The notes below the pieces were generated by a model, which was not told where the DNA came from, did not search any database, and saw only the letters and a program-made list of their open reading frames with translations. This document shows positions 44,151 to 58,087 of a stretch of 64,000 nucleotides of DNA, in pieces. A program made the position numbers and the translations under genes. The stretch is from Gerris lacustris. Lineage: Eukaryota > Arthropoda > Insecta > Hemiptera > Gerridae. Positions within the stretch are counted from its first letter, which is position 1, and the number at the start of each line of letters is the position of its first letter. The stretch is from positions 41,513,115 through 41,577,114 of the forward strand of contig OX578278.1 in assembly GCA_951217055.1 (NCBI GenBank). Direction: 5' to 3'.

Positions 44151-45904
44151 AAATAGTGCTAAATTTGATTTTTTGAAAAAAAAAATTGACTTTGAACTCT
44201 TATGGCGTTCGAAATTGTTGACCAATTTAATTTCTGATTGGGGTGCTTAATTCTCACACTATTGCTCTATAAATCGAGTATTTATTATTTAATTATTTTT
44301 TTCTAGAACCAGAGTTCTTAAATATTTACTGGTGCAACTGCCATATTGATAGAAGAGACTGGTAATTAAATAAATGCACCATCATGGTTGATGATTGTTC
44401 AATGACTTCCCAGTTTAATTGGTTTTTACGACGTTTATTTTCTTATTTATTATACTTTTTTTTAGTTTTTTATTAATTACTATACCCAAAAAAGTACTTG
44501 GATACAAGTAATTCCCTATGATTTTTATTATTTATCTATTCCATCCCGGGTTGTTTAGGTAGCGGGTTTGCAGACAGGGCCTGTCGCTAAGCTGTTATAA
44601 TTGTTATCACTGATATCAATAAAATAAATCATGCCCAATGATAATGCAACAGAAACGTCACAGTCAAAGTAGCCCGAACCAATACGTCAGGGTTTCTTAT
44701 ACTTAACCCGTAGTAATAAACGCGTGCATTGACGTCACTTATAGATATGAAAGTTCTTCGTAATATTTGCTATATCGATTTTACCCCCTGTATTTTCCGT
44801 AATGTTTTAGTACTTTTCGTTGTAAGAACTTCCCTTCCTAATAATAATAGCCGAAGATATGTATTAGGAAAAACTTTATATTTATTTCTTCAGGAAAGCA
44901 ATATAAGTGATCCAAAGAAAAGGTGATATATAGATAAAAACTAATTATTGCCTTCTAAAGGATAGGTTTCAACTAAGTAGAATAACTCAAATAATTTTCC
45001 GGAGGTTTTTGCAAACACCCACGTAATCATTGCATTAATAGATAAAATAAAGTTCTTCATTCCTGTAACATCCATATATTAATGTGGATTGACTTTTTTC
45101 TCTGCTACGACTACCTTCTTTAATATTTTTAGCTAATTGAAAAAAAAGGTCTCAAATAATGCTAAACTCTGGTTCAATTATTTAATTGCACGATGTGAGA
45201 ACTATTCTAGCTTAAACTTTATTTGTCTAGAAGGGTCATTATATCTTAGCTCATTAGTCTATTTGAAAGTTATTTGCTATTAATAGGGCCTAGTATATAT
45301 CACTTCGGACAGATATTCTCCGGTGTTGGTAAAGCAATAGACCCGGGAGTGAATCCGAAAAAATATGACCGTCACGAAACCAAGCGTCACGAAATCTAAC
45401 GATGACGATAACTTGAGTAAAAGATGACCGAGTTAGTTGACATTTTGTACACATGTTCATTTTTCCAGTTCGTTGGACGACGTTATCCGCCCAAGCGTTC
45501 ACGCGCAACGCTGGCATAAACGTAAGCTTAAAATTTAAAATGGAATTTTAGGACGGGAAAAAATTCTAACTTCATCTATTTAATGAGACAAACAACTTTT
45601 TAAAATAAATTCGTTCTAACGCAACGATTTTAATAAAACTTCTTACACATCGTATAAAGTACAATTAAAACATTTCAATGTAAAATTTCATGTAAAATTT
45701 CAACCTGATACAAACAGACGTTTTTGAGTAGGGAAGAGATATATTTTATAATATTTTAAATTAGTAGGCCGGGTAGGTAGAAAACAGTCCTATTTCCTAC
45801 CAACTACAATCATACTCTTTAACTATAAACTCATCATGATTAACTTTTTTCTCAATATTCAATACATATTTATTGTAAGACGCTTGCTTTAAGATACAAA
45901 TAAT
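44151..45904. other. No gene recognised
   Basis: AAAAAGTACTTGGATACAAG near 44489 matches AAAAGTACTTGGACGCAAGT at 40074, a trace of the tandem element. A less AT-rich part at 45290-45530 with repeated GTCACGAAA has open frames but no recognisable domain. Otherwise nothing is supported. Confidence 0.45.
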
Positions 45905-46285
45905 GATTTTATCTACTATTGATACAAAATATAAACATTATATCTCTGTTTAGATGCGTGGAAAGTGATTCTTTTCGTATCTGTATTCATTGAGCATGCG
46001 CGTTTCATAATCGTGCGATAAGGTGAAGAATTCTTCACCTTAACGCACGATTAGCGATTTTGTTTACATTTAAAGTAACTGTTTATATCGAGTTTTTAGT
46101 AAAAAACAATAAGTGATTTAAGTGATTATGACTAAAATGAGGAGGATAATACGCCTCCCGAAATAATTAATTCAATGAATTAATGTAATCAATCAAAAGA
46201 GAAATACGAACTTACATACAGGAAGTTTATTATATATTTTTTTCTGTATTTATTATTAAAATCCACAATCGTAGATAAAGTACGG
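45905..46285. repeat. Dispersed palindrome-centred repeat, copy 2
   Basis: A second copy of 6660-7060. Its centre is a 40-bp near-perfect palindrome at 46011-46050 (TCGTGCGATAAGGTGAAGAA and its partner), different from the palindrome in copy 1, while the flanks are alike. Confidence 0.8.
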
Positions 46286-47105
46286 TACGCAACTCGTGCG
46301 AAAACTGCATTTTGCTTTGCTCGTGTGGTTTTACTACCCTAGCTGTCGCTCGGGTGCAAACTCCACAGTCGCATGCAAAATGCTACTTTCTGCACTAGAC
46401 CGTAATGTACTGTTCTTTTAATTTTGCCTTAACTCCGCTCGGGGCAAACAGTTAGTTACTTTTAATTTTGTATCTTTTCTAACTCCGCCATGTATAAGTA
46501 GTTAGCAACGTATACGTTGCCACACTTAGCAGTGTGATTTTATAATTTATATTTAATGAAAATTGTAAGGAACTTCGTTCCTATACAGTGTCCCGTGACA
46601 CCACACGTATTTTCTCTGCTGCGTTTCCCTTTTTTAATTTCTATGACAAGTCTTAATTTACTTCTTTAAGCTAATTAAAAAGGTGTCTCAAAGGATGCTA
46701 AGCTATCAAAGATAATAATTTAATAGTTATACCTAGGATGATGTAAAAAAAGAATGTTTCCCAATTTCGCAAATTTCTGATTAGTTACAATTATAGTTCC
46801 TAGATAAAACTCAACATTTCTGATTTTTACGAAAAAAAATTAAATGTTTCTTACGAAATATTATTCGTTAGGTATTACATTAAGGAAATAATTTATCAAG
46901 TCTGTAAAAGACACTAGTATATGGAAATAGGAAATTTTTATCGTAATAATGCCTAAAAAAATAGAAATTATCCCTTAACAAAAAACCCAAATCGTATATA
47001 TACGTTACCGAAAAAAAAAGTATATCAACTTTTCATTTATTATTGACAGAGTTCAATACCTACATAATAAAAAGCTGTTCGACAAAACTGTTCGTACTAT
47101 ACTAT
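46286..47105. other. No gene; CTCGTG/CTCGGG-rich repeat-like sequence
   Basis: 46286-46600 contains short self-complementary motifs (AACTCGTGCG, GTCGCTCGGGTGC, GGAACTTCGTTCC, GTGTCCCGTGACAC) similar in style to the CTCGG family at 36420-36975. The remainder is AT-rich without features. Confidence 0.4.
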
Positions 47106-47109
47106 CTCA

Positions 47110-47375
47110 TATTACTTTACTTACTTAATCGGATCCTCTTCAGATCAAAAAGTATTTTACCCTCTCCTGTCCGCGGCCACGTAGTAGAGTCAATCTTCTT
47201 TCAGCCAGGAAAGATGCGATGCTGTTCATCTAGGCTGTCCTCATTCTCCTTCTGGGCCTTTTACCCTCACACCTGGCTTCACGAGCACTTCAAGAGTCTT
47301 TCATCACTCATACTATTTACGTGTCAGAACCATCGAATGCAACATACTATTTCTGCTCTTGCGGTTTAAGTACGC
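47110..47375 (-). pseudogene. LINE RT C-terminal tail remnant
   Basis: On the minus strand CIRWF-HVNSMSDERLLKCS resembles the (L)RWFGHV.RM.D.RL.K block of RTE/R2-like LINE tails. SQV-G-KAQKENEDSLDEQH and, in another frame, YYVAADRRG follow (compare W..LA.DR..W). It is short and broken. The call rests on motif order only. Confidence 0.45.
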
Positions 47376-48200
47376 CCTTTTTCTGAAGGGAATTATCAAT
47401 AAAAAAAATAGAAGTATAATTTTACAGATTTATACTACGTAAACAAATAATTCCACTTCAATAAACTGCTATCTAGTACCTTTCAGCTTTTAAAACTAAA
47501 ATGATAACAGATTCATGACTTTTATGACTTATTTTTTCCTGCTTAATGTTTGTTTCACACATCACGTTGGACAAGTTTAATGTCATTCGGCTGCGATGGG
47601 CAACCTTACCTTCGGACGAATTTGGCCCTTGATATGTTCGACTATTAGTAGGACCAGCCTAATCTCGGACGCTTAAATGCGACATTTTTTTTGTATCCTT
47701 GAATTAAAAAAATCCTGGACAGAAGTTCAAGACATCAGGAAACATTTTAGCCTTGTGTCTTTCGGTCTGTCTGACTGATTTTTGCGAACCAAATTTCAAA
47801 AACTACTTGTTTAATTTCGATGAATCCCACTGATTGGGAACTTCTTCGATAGGATGATTTAAAGTTGAACGTAGTTTTAGGATTCGGCATACAGGTGCAT
47901 CTCGGCATTTGTGACAACTGTACACTTTTTGCAGTTTTCACGCTTAATATTTCCAAGATGGCGGCCAATATGGTGGGTGAATTTAATACAACTATTAAAA
48001 TTTTAAACTTAATAATTTTAACTTAATCGTACAGAAACCGGCGATTATCGTCTCACGTACTGACGTGAACTTACGCCTTACTTGTTTAAAGTTTAAATTT
48101 CCATTTTAGAATGGAAAATGATTCACATTCATCTATTCGATAATAAAAGAATTATTTAGTAAAATAATCCTAAGATAGCAGTTCTAAACGTTTTAAAATG
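47376..48200. other. No gene; non-coding repeat fragment
   Basis: 47700-47980 has the style of the repeats bearing CCAAGATGGCGGCC (47954). The open frame at 47747-47968 (minus) shows no domain. Confidence 0.4.

Positions 48201-48201
<1 letters not shown>

Positions 48202-48262
<61 letters not shown>
48202..48262. repeat. (TA)n microsatellite
   Basis: About 60 bp of uninterrupted TA. Confidence 0.97.
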
Positions 48263-48266
<4 letters not shown>

Positions 48267-48469
48267 TGACTTTTGTCCTTTGATTTCTTAAGCTCTTCCT
48301 CCTTTATATGATAGGATAATTTAGTTTCTTTTACATTGAGAACTGGATAAAAGTACGCCAATAAGTAATACGGTTTGTTCCTTTTATTTATGGTAACAAT
48401 AACTATTTTTTTTTTTAGAATTTTTCGTTGATTTGTTAAATAAATAGAGGGGAGAAAACATAATTTTTA

Positions 48470-48765
48470 AGGACACGTAGCACAAAGATGAACTGAGTGA
48501 AAAAATGAAAACAAATGTGTACATATATATTTAATTTAGGGTGTTCTCTTTCATTTAACTCCCACATAATTCATTCCTCTTGTTTTTGAAGGGTCATTTC
48601 TTTGGGCTTACCTTCAATTTTCCTTTGTCTGGATTATTACACACAACATAACCACAAAGTTTAAAATTATGTGTTAGGTACTTTCGGAGATCAGGTGCTA
48701 CAGACAGACAAATGCAACCCAGCGTTATGGGTATAAGGGTCCTCATTTTTGCCAACAGACCGACC
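48470..48765. repeat. Dispersed repeat, copy 1 (partner 56570-56905)
   Basis: Shared ordered blocks with 56570-56905 are TTACACACAACATAACCACA (56762: TTACACATAACATAACTGCA), TACTTTCGGAGATCAGGTGC (TAGTTTCGGAGATCACAGGC) and AAGGGTCCTCATTTTTGCC (TAGGGTCCTCAGGTTTGG). Non-coding. Confidence 0.6.
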
Positions 48766-50585
<1,820 letters not shown>

Positions 50586-50680
50586 GGCATGTAATTTAAA
50601 TCAAATTATAATTATCATTAACTACGGGAGACATACAGAGAAAAATAGACCCCAGCACCGGGACTAGTATAAAATATAAG
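50586..50680 (-). repeat. tRNA-derived SINE, copy 3 (truncated)
   Basis: The tail AATTTAAATCAAATTATAAT and AACTACGGGAGACATACAGA is followed by CCCCAGCACCGGGA, where the tRNA-like head breaks off before the B box is complete. Same family as 40440-40615. Confidence 0.6.
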
Positions 50681-50966
50681 TTCAGTATCACTATAAAAAT
50701 TATATGTAGATTTGTCGCGGGCTAGTTTACACGAACCGAATACATAAAATCATAAAAACAAATACAGAAATGCGATCCGGATGTTTTGATACTCCTCAAA
50801 AAGACCTTCCGTATAAAATATAATGTATTCATAATAATTTATCAGTGTAAATACATAATTTTAGAACACTATCTTCTGATAAACTACATAATATAAAGTC
50901 GACACCTGCTTTTATATATAAAAAGATATCGCCTCCTTACCTAGCTCATTAATATTACATTAAAAC

Positions 50967-51045
<79 letters not shown>
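50967..51045. repeat. (TA)n microsatellite with short (TG)n
   Basis: About 75 bp of TA, followed by a short TGTGTGTGTG tract. Confidence 0.96.
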
Positions 51046-51051
<6 letters not shown>

Positions 51052-52009
51052 GTGTGTGTATTTATAAAATAAATAAAAATATAGGGCATTTAGAAATACG
51101 CGTGACATATTTCCTTAAATGCTGAAGGTAATCGAGCATTCTGTAAAGTTGTTTTTACGTATGTATTATTTAAGTTAATATTCTTAATTAATTATCTGAA
51201 TTTGAATTTAATATGGATTATAATTCTTAGTTATTTTAATTATCAGTTTTAAAATGTAATTATTAATTTAGATAGGCGATTTCCTGTTACTTATAGTTGA
51301 GTACGTACGTTATACAATTATATGACGATAAACCAAACATAATACCTTCATTACGTTCCTCAATATTTGCTCTGATATTTTGCAACTTTTCTTCCTGTGC
51401 GCTATTTAAATAGAATACGTCAAAAGTATGCGTATTTTTTAATTATTGAGGACAATATGATTTATTTTGTTTCTTTTCCCTCGAAACGTTTTTTCTTTCA
51501 AGGTTAACGGAATCATTGCGATCAATCTAAAGAACGATTTGTTTTTACAATGCATCCAAAATAAAAAAAAGTGTGTTTCCAATACTAGAGGAAATTTTTG
51601 GTCTCGACGTCTGTCTGCGTGTCCGTTCGTCTACATTTTTATGAACCATAATATCATAAAAACTAATTTGGGCACTATAGTCAAAATTAGCCCTTAAATG
51701 GTCCTATAATAATATCAACCATCTGCGCCTATTGGTTACTTTCTCGCATCCTTATTTTTTAATTCACGGTGCAGAACTAGATGCTATAGTAGGCATAGTA
51801 GATGATGGTTTTCATACAAAGTGCTAGTAGATCACGTCATTGGTTACTTGCTCGTACAATAGCTCGATCTTGACTCTTCTGGTAAGGGTAAGCGAGTAAT
51901 AAGTGGATGATAAGGCGTTTCTAACAGGTAATTTTATTAGCGGCTCGTAAACTAGCCTCGTGGAAACGCATCTTTAGTGAGACGACTTGGTTACTTAAAT
52001 AAAATTAGT
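51046..52009. other. No gene recognised
   Basis: The open frame at 51467-51697 has no recognisable domain. GTCTCGACGTCTGTCTGCGT near 51601 is in the style of the non-coding repeat families. Confidence 0.4.
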
Positions 52010-52260
52010 CGATTAAAGAACTTTTCACTAAAGTTGTTTATGTCTTAAAATGAAGGTAACTTCTAAATTTTAAGGTTCTGTATTTTTTGGTTCCAGAGAT
52101 ATTGTCATGTTGAATTTTGCGTATAAATGGTTGCCATCTTGGATAAAAATGGTGGATTTTATAAGATTTTTTAGCGAGAAACTAGGAGTTATAAGGTTAC
52201 TACATAAAACATTTTATCATCAGGTATCGTGATAAATCAGTCAGTCGGATTTTGATTTTC
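52010..52260. repeat. GTCAG-type dispersed repeat, copy 2
   Basis: Contains AAGTTGTTTATGTC, GGTTCCAGAGATATTGTCAT, GGTTGCCATCTTGG, AGCGAGAAACTAGGAG and CAGTCAGTCGG in the same order as 43320-43575 and 62840-63150. Confidence 0.7.
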
Positions 52261-52264
52261 TTAA

Positions 52265-52408
52265 GGCCCCCATACACGGTCAAAGTATTTGCACAAACAT
52301 TTGTGTATGGGGCTGTTTGATGTTTGCACAAACATGATGTTGGACATGTGTGGCCTAAATTTGCCTGACATCAAGTTTGCGCAAAATGTTTGATCGTGAA
52401 TGGGGGCC
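52265..52408. mobile_element. TTAA-flanked MITE, 144 bp
   Basis: The ends are GGCCCCCATACACGGTCAAA and, in reverse complement, GGCCCCCATTCACGATCAAA. TTAA is present on both sides (52261-52264, 52409-52412). It is non-coding and internally repetitive (TTTGCACAAACAT twice). TTAA targets suggest piggyBac-type mobilisation. Confidence 0.88.
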
Positions 52409-52750
52409 TTAACTAACAACTTAATTTTGACAACTAACATATTATAATATTATTTGAATTTCCCACCAATTTATTCTGAGGATCTCTGAGTGTTAATATG
52501 TCTGTGTAGTTTAAAATCGAAATTAACTTTAAGATATACACATTACCTATGTAGATATGGGGCCACCTGGGCCGGATGCAAAACCCGCAATACACTTTAC
52601 CAACGAGTCGCATTAGTAACACTCGCGAGTAAACTCTAGATCTCTACCATCGGATACCAAACCCGCATTACTTAATGTGGGTCATTACTACTACTATTAT
52701 TAATTATATTAACTAAATGTTTTAACTACATAAATTCATTTTTATTAATA

Positions 52751-53550
52751 ACTAGCTGGGTACCCGTGCTTCGCTACGGAGTGTTATTATAATTTGATAA
52801 GTTTATACACAACCATAAAGAAACATATATAAATTATTTTACTATGCGAGAATATCTAAAGAACATTAGATAAAGAACATACTCACTCACACACATGCGT
52901 TGACTATTATATATATAGATATGGATATAGATTTCCATTTTACCCTCCTCCTAAATAAAAATATGACAAAAATGCACATAACAATAATTACTTTTCTCTT
53001 AAAGAGCTTTTTAACGATATGCATCATGAAGGGTATCCATTACTTTGACATTTGTACCCCGTACCCTTGTGTACTAAAATTTTAATTTCGTAATCTCATG
53101 AAGGCAGTTACTTTCACCTTTGTTTTGAAGAAAAAGTGTGTAAATATTCATCAAAATGGGATAGAACCGTAGATTTGTATAAGACATACTTTGTTAAAGA
53201 GACACTTCTTTTTAATAAGATATATCTATATTTTTCCATTTTACCCCCCTTCAAAATGAAAATATGACAAAAGTGTACATAACAACAATTACTGCACTCT
53301 TAAAGAGCTTTTCAACGATATGCATCACGAAGGGTATTCATTACTTTGACCCCGTATTCATTACTTGTACCTCGTACCCCTGTGTACCAAAATTTAAATT
53401 TCGAAAATTCATGTAGACCTTGATTTTTTCCTTGCTTTGCAGGTCAAGTGTGCAAATTTTCATCAAAATCGGGCTAAAACTGTAGATTTGTATAAAGAAC
53501 AAACATATACACACACACATACGTTGACTTTTATATATATAGATATTACG
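52751..53550. repeat. Microsatellite-associated repeat family, copies 1-2
   Basis: It opens with ACTAGCTGGGTACCCGTGCT and TCGCTACGG, the same start as 60719. Two consecutive units (about 52925 and 53230) each contain CCATTTTACCC, AAAATATGACAAAA, ACAATAATTAC, AACGATATGCATCA, GAAGGGTAT and GTACCCCGTACCC. Each is bounded by TATATATAGATAT. The structure resembles dipteran mini-me or DINE-type (Helentron) repeats. That classification is inference. Confidence 0.7.
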
Positions 53551-53990
53551 ATTATCTACCAAACATTTCCGATCCAATGGATTCCTACACATTATTATTA
53601 AAATTTTAGGTTAATATTACCGTTTTGAATTTTGTTTGTTTTAGCCGATACATTGTATTAGATAAAAACTAAAATAACCACCACCACGTGAAACCACGTG
53701 TTCGAGAGTTCCTGCTTCGTATTTATTAAAATATTGTTCTAGTCATCTTGCAATACCAATATTTTTAAATGTGCGTACATGTGGTATAAAACATTTTCTC
53801 GGATACTACCTACGAGTTACATGTGGAACACCATACATAAAAACAGTATTTAATAATTGTTTTAAAAAATCGACAACAGTTGTTTACAGACTAGATAATG
53901 GCTAACAATGTGTTATCTGATTTAATTACTGTCAAATACAGTTTGAAAAGATGAAATTTCAAGAATAAAATTATTAAGAATGATAAAATA
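53551..53990. other. No gene recognised
   Basis: CCACGTGAAACCACGTG near 53684 is a short direct repeat of CCACGTG. Nothing else is supported. Confidence 0.4.
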
Positions 53991-54150
53991 GGAAGTATGA
54001 TTGAAACCTATGTACCTTTTATTCAATTACTAGAATCGAGTTTGAAAGATATAAATTCATTTTCAAAATCTATAAATCTAAGTAACATAACGGAAAATGT
54101 TTCTAAGAGTGCTGGTTCCGAGACAGAGACACCGAAAATTAAACAAACCT
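53991..54150 (+). other. Short coding-like remnant, unknown
   Basis: The frame KIGSMIETYVPFIQLLESSL, then KDINSFSKSINLSNITENVS, ends at a stop near 54150. It has an amphipathic-helix look, and a possibly related stretch (AKPYIEMILTDDPKLQRT) lies beyond the inserted repeat at about 54888. No family is recognised, and it may simply be chance or a decayed transposon gene split by the repeat. Confidence 0.25.
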
Positions 54151-54189
54151 AATTTCTAATGGACAATGAAATTGTGGAATACAACCCGA

Positions 54190-54808
54190 AAAAATCGGTC
54201 CGAGACAACTCAGACAAACTTTCTCATATACGAGTTCATAATTATTTAGCCCAGTGATTTCCATTTATTAGTTTTCGTATGTAAATTTAATTATTATTGA
54301 GCATTTCATTAAAATTTATCATAAAAATAACTTCTCCCGGGCGGGGAATCGAACCCGGGCTCTCTCGGTCCGCGTTTTAAGCTTTTTTCTCAGGAACTAG
54401 ATTTTTCCTGGGAAAACGGCTTATATCGTTGGATTCGTATTTAAATGGACTATATTTTAGAATTTTATAATTAAAATCGTCGGAACCGTTTTCGAGAAAT
54501 AATGTTTTTTCACGTTTTTTCAGAGTTTTTGGGGGTAGCGCCCCTAAATTTGGAGCTAAAATTCATTTCTCGATTTCGACTCGGGGTATGATTTTTCTGA
54601 ACATGTATGCCAAATTTCGTCAAAAAAAATTTCGTAGGCCCAGTAGTTTAGGCTCCAGGCGTCTGCACAGACGACAGACGACCGACAGACATTTTTTAAA
54701 AACCACTTTTTTGGACTCAGGGGACCTCAAAACGTGTAAATCCATCAAAATCTGAAAATCGAATTTTCGCGCCATCACAATACTTTCTCTTTATATGAGA
54801 AAGTAAAA
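54190..54808 (+). repeat. CACAATACTTTCTC repeat family, tRNA-like version
   Basis: The 5' part (CGGTCCGAGACAACTCAGAC ... TTATTAGTTTTCGTATGTAA) carries an inverted pol III B box near 54340 (GGGAATCGAACCCGGGC). The 3' part has TTATATCGTTGGATTCG, CCAAATTTCGTCAAAA, GGCTCCAGGCGTCTGCACAG, CATCACAATACTTTCTCTTT and ATGAGAAAGTA. The 3' end folds as a 9-bp hairpin. It is the longest copy in the window. Confidence 0.8.
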
Positions 54809-55482
54809 ATCGGTTCAAGATATATTTGCAGAACAATCTTATTTAGAAAAATCTTAGTTAACTAATCTAGCGAACTATTGAGAGAGCAAAACCTTATATT
54901 GAAATGATTCTGACAGATGATCCAAAATTACAGAGAACATAAATTAGTTTTAATAATTTCTTCAAATCACTTGAAACAAATTTAAAATAACGTGTTAATT
55001 TGGTCGTAAAAAGATTATTTAAAATACACTTTATTTAAGTGATCCCATAAGAGGATAAATTAGATGAATAATTAAAAACGAATTTATTATTTTTGGAAAT
55101 AATTAATGGCGTGCTATTAAATAATAAATAAATAATACTAAATCTCCTGGTAATTGTTGTTGTTTCATTTTATTTTTATTTTCCTCTTTGTCCGGAATTC
55201 AACACGAGTGAAAAATTCTTAACAAAAATGCGATTGAATTTATTTGGTAAACATTTTTAAATATTGTATTTGCTTTAAACGTATTTTATTTTACGTAAAA
55301 AATATGGTCATTGAGACATTTATTTCACATAATTTGTAACATTTGTTTCCAAGTAGTGGTCACACAGTTTAATTCCCTTTCTCATATACTCACCGATATT
55401 TAATTTAAATCTAATTGATTTAATTATTATTAAACATTTTATAAAATAAGAATAAGCTATACCGGATGACTCTCAGGTGTTG
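54809..55482. other. No gene recognised
   Basis: No supported feature beyond the weak coding-like trace near 54888. Confidence 0.4.
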
Positions 55483-55490
55483 GTGTAAGC

Positions 55491-55808
55491 CAGTGGCGTA
55501 TCCTGGGGGGGGCATGTGACCCCCCCCCCCCGACCAATAGAGTAAAAAAAAAAAAATACCGCCGTATTTTTTTTTTAATATATATTTTTTACATTCACCA
55601 CATATTCAATTTCACCTCAAAAATGCATTAAAGCGCTGTTTTGAGAGGTCCTATTTTCAAACTTTTCCGGGGGGGGCGGCTGCTTTGTTGAATAAGTAGT
55701 TCCGTTTTCTTGTTACCACTACGAATAACACCCCCTCCCCCCCCCCCCCCCCCAATCTAAACTGACTTAAAATGTGCCCCCTAGACCTAGCCGCTGGATA
55801 CGCCACTG
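55491..55808. mobile_element. hAT-type MITE, 318 bp
   Basis: The left end is CAGTGGCGTATCCTGGGGGG and the right end in reverse complement is CAGTGGCGTATCCAGCGGCT. The exact 8-bp duplication GTGTAAGC lies at 55483-55490 and 55809-55816. C-runs lie just inside both ends. It is non-coding. Confidence 0.93.
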
Positions 55809-56569
55809 GTGTAAGCGCAAGTAATTCAAAGGTCCCGTGATTCATATTCTAGGCGGTCGAGTGTATTTTTCAATTTCATATTCTTACCATCATTTTAATT
55901 TAATTAATAAGTATTTCCCAAACTATGTTAAATTCTCTAGATGCAGAGCACCATTTCTCTGCTGGTTGCTAGGTTTGTGTTTGCCAATATGAAAGAGGCT
56001 TTAGATGTTAAATAGGTCTTTGATTGCATTTCGTTTTTGATTTTCAGCGGGGATAAAGTTATTTTTATCAATACCTACCTCAGAAACTTTTTTTTTTAAT
56101 AGAAAAACTACTTATACGATTAAATGTGTATTTAAATGGACATTTTAAATATTTTTGAAAATTAAAAACGAAGAAAATATTTATAAGAAATAATTAACTT
56201 TGGGGTAATGAATTAATAATATGTACCTATTAAGAGTACTCATAAAAAATTTTTAACGTTTTTCAAGGTTTTGGTTAGTGTAATTAAGAGCTAATTTTTT
56301 TTATATATATTTTTTTTTATTTTACCATGGGTTATGCTTTTTCTGAATTTGAAAATTGAATTGGAGTTCATTTACCAGCATAATCTGCCCAAACGTTTCA
56401 AGAAGAGGCTCTTTAAAAGTTTTTTTTTTAGTTATTCGTATATTATAATGACTTGAAACAAATACATTTAAATGGAGTTTTGTCGTCCAAACTCAATTGA
56501 ACTACTCCGAAGTATCAGATGATGTTTTTTTAAATGTAATTTTGGATGTTTTGTTTTAAACAAAATTAA
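55809..56569. other. No gene; traces of dispersed repeats
   Basis: TTGATTTTCAGCGGGGATAA near 56038 is an inverted trace of the 11241/17223 family. The rest is AT-rich without support for a gene. Confidence 0.4.
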
Positions 56570-56905
56570 GGGGGGACACTAAAAACGTAATTTTTAAGGA
56601 ACTTTGCGCAATGAATTGGTACACAAACGAAACCAAATATATATTTGTACTCTCCGGCCTCCTTCTTCCACACCCCGCACATGACGCATTTCAAAATAAT
56701 TTCAAACCCATTAAACTTCAACCCCTTGTTTTGTGGCTATAATTTTCTAATGTTTAGACAGTTACACATAACATAACTGCAAGATTCCAAATTTTTGTGT
56801 CAAGTAGTTTCGGAGATCACAGGCGTCGACGACAGGCTGACACAGACTGACTGACAAACGCAGGAAATGATTAGGGTCCTCAGGTTTGGTCTACCCTAAA
56901 AAGGG
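56570..56905. repeat. Dispersed repeat, copy 2 (partner 48470-48765)
   Basis: Ordered blocks match the partner copy. It ends with ACACAGACTGACTGACAAAC and TAGGGTCCTCAGG. Confidence 0.6.
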
Positions 56906-57011
56906 TTTATAATTGATATAGTCATCTATATTAAAAATATAGATAAAGGAACAACGGAAAACTCCCTTACTAAACAAATCCTATAGAAACAATTTTATAT
57001 AATACATAATA

Positions 57012-58072
57012 CAGGGTGACTGGCATTATATGTGAAAAAATGAAGTGGGTTGTTCTAGGCCTCAGGGGCTACAAAAAACATTATATAAGCCATGGGTCTA
57101 ATATTAACCGTTCTCCCATAAGTTAAAATTTTATGATTTTTTTAAGATCGCGTGCCTTTGCTCATAAAAACACTAATTGCTCCAAAAGTATAAAAGCTAG
57201 AACAAAATTGTTGGTTTCGTTGTAACGCTGACAAAATTTCCTATCAGAAAAGTGTAGTTTTAATTTTCATTCTCTCAAATTACATGACAAAAAATGTACA
57301 CAAATATTATTTTTAAGAAAAAATAAAACATGTTTTCTTTGTGGCTCCATAACATAGAATAGAACCGAGCTTAAACTGTTCGGACTTCAGGAAAAACTTC
57401 CTCATTTACCAACGTTTCGATCAATATTAATATTATTACCTATTCATAGGGCGGAATTTTTAGTAAACTTCGCTGATAGTAAAAAAAGAAACATATTTAT
57501 TGTTGAAATATAGGTGAGTATACTAAACCAGTCTTGCTTTTTTTAAAATGTTTTTAATTATTTACTCACCTGTAAGTCAAAAATAGCAACAATAAACATG
57601 TTTCTTTTTTACTTTCAGCGAAGTTGACTAAAAATTCCGCCCTATGAATAGGTAATGATATTAATATTGATCGAAACGTTAGTAAATGAGGAAGTTTTTC
57701 CTGAAGTCCGAACAGTTCAAGCTCGGTTCTATTCTAAGTTGTGGAACCACAAAGAAAAAAAAATTCTTAAAAATAACATTTGTATACATTTTTTGGTCAT
57801 GTAATTTGAGAGAATGAAAATTAAAATTACACTTTTCTGATAGGAAATTTTGTTAGCTTTACAACGAAACCAACTATTTTGTTCTAGCTTTTATACTTTT
57901 GGAGCAATTAGTGTTTTTATGAGCAAAGGCATACGATCTGAAACAAATCATAACATTTGAACTTATGGGAGAACGGTTAATATTTGACCCATGGTTTATA
58001 TAGTGTTTTTTGTAGCCCCTGAGGCCTAGAACAACCCACTTAATTTTTTCCCATATAACGCCAGTCACCCTG
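57012..58072. mobile_element. Giant palindromic MITE, 1061 bp, TA target
   Basis: The ends are CAGGGTGACTGGCATTATAT and, in reverse complement, CAGGGTGACTGGCGTTATAT. TA lies on both sides (57010-57011, 58073-58074). Complementarity runs almost to the centre (about 57530), including CCTCAGGGGCTACAAAAAAC against GTTTTTTGTAGCCCCTGAGG and TTCCGCCCTATGAATAGGTA against its complement. Its outer ends resemble the 134-bp element at 39905. Each arm also has a CGAAACGTT block (inverted CAACGTTTCGATC at 57411; GATCGAAACGTTAG at 57669). Confidence 0.92.
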
Positions 58073-58087
58073 TATATGTGAGTGTGT

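Noticed and set aside
47043..47369. Plus-strand 108-residue open frame
   Set aside because: The opposite strand shows LINE C-terminal motifs, so the plus frame is a shadow.
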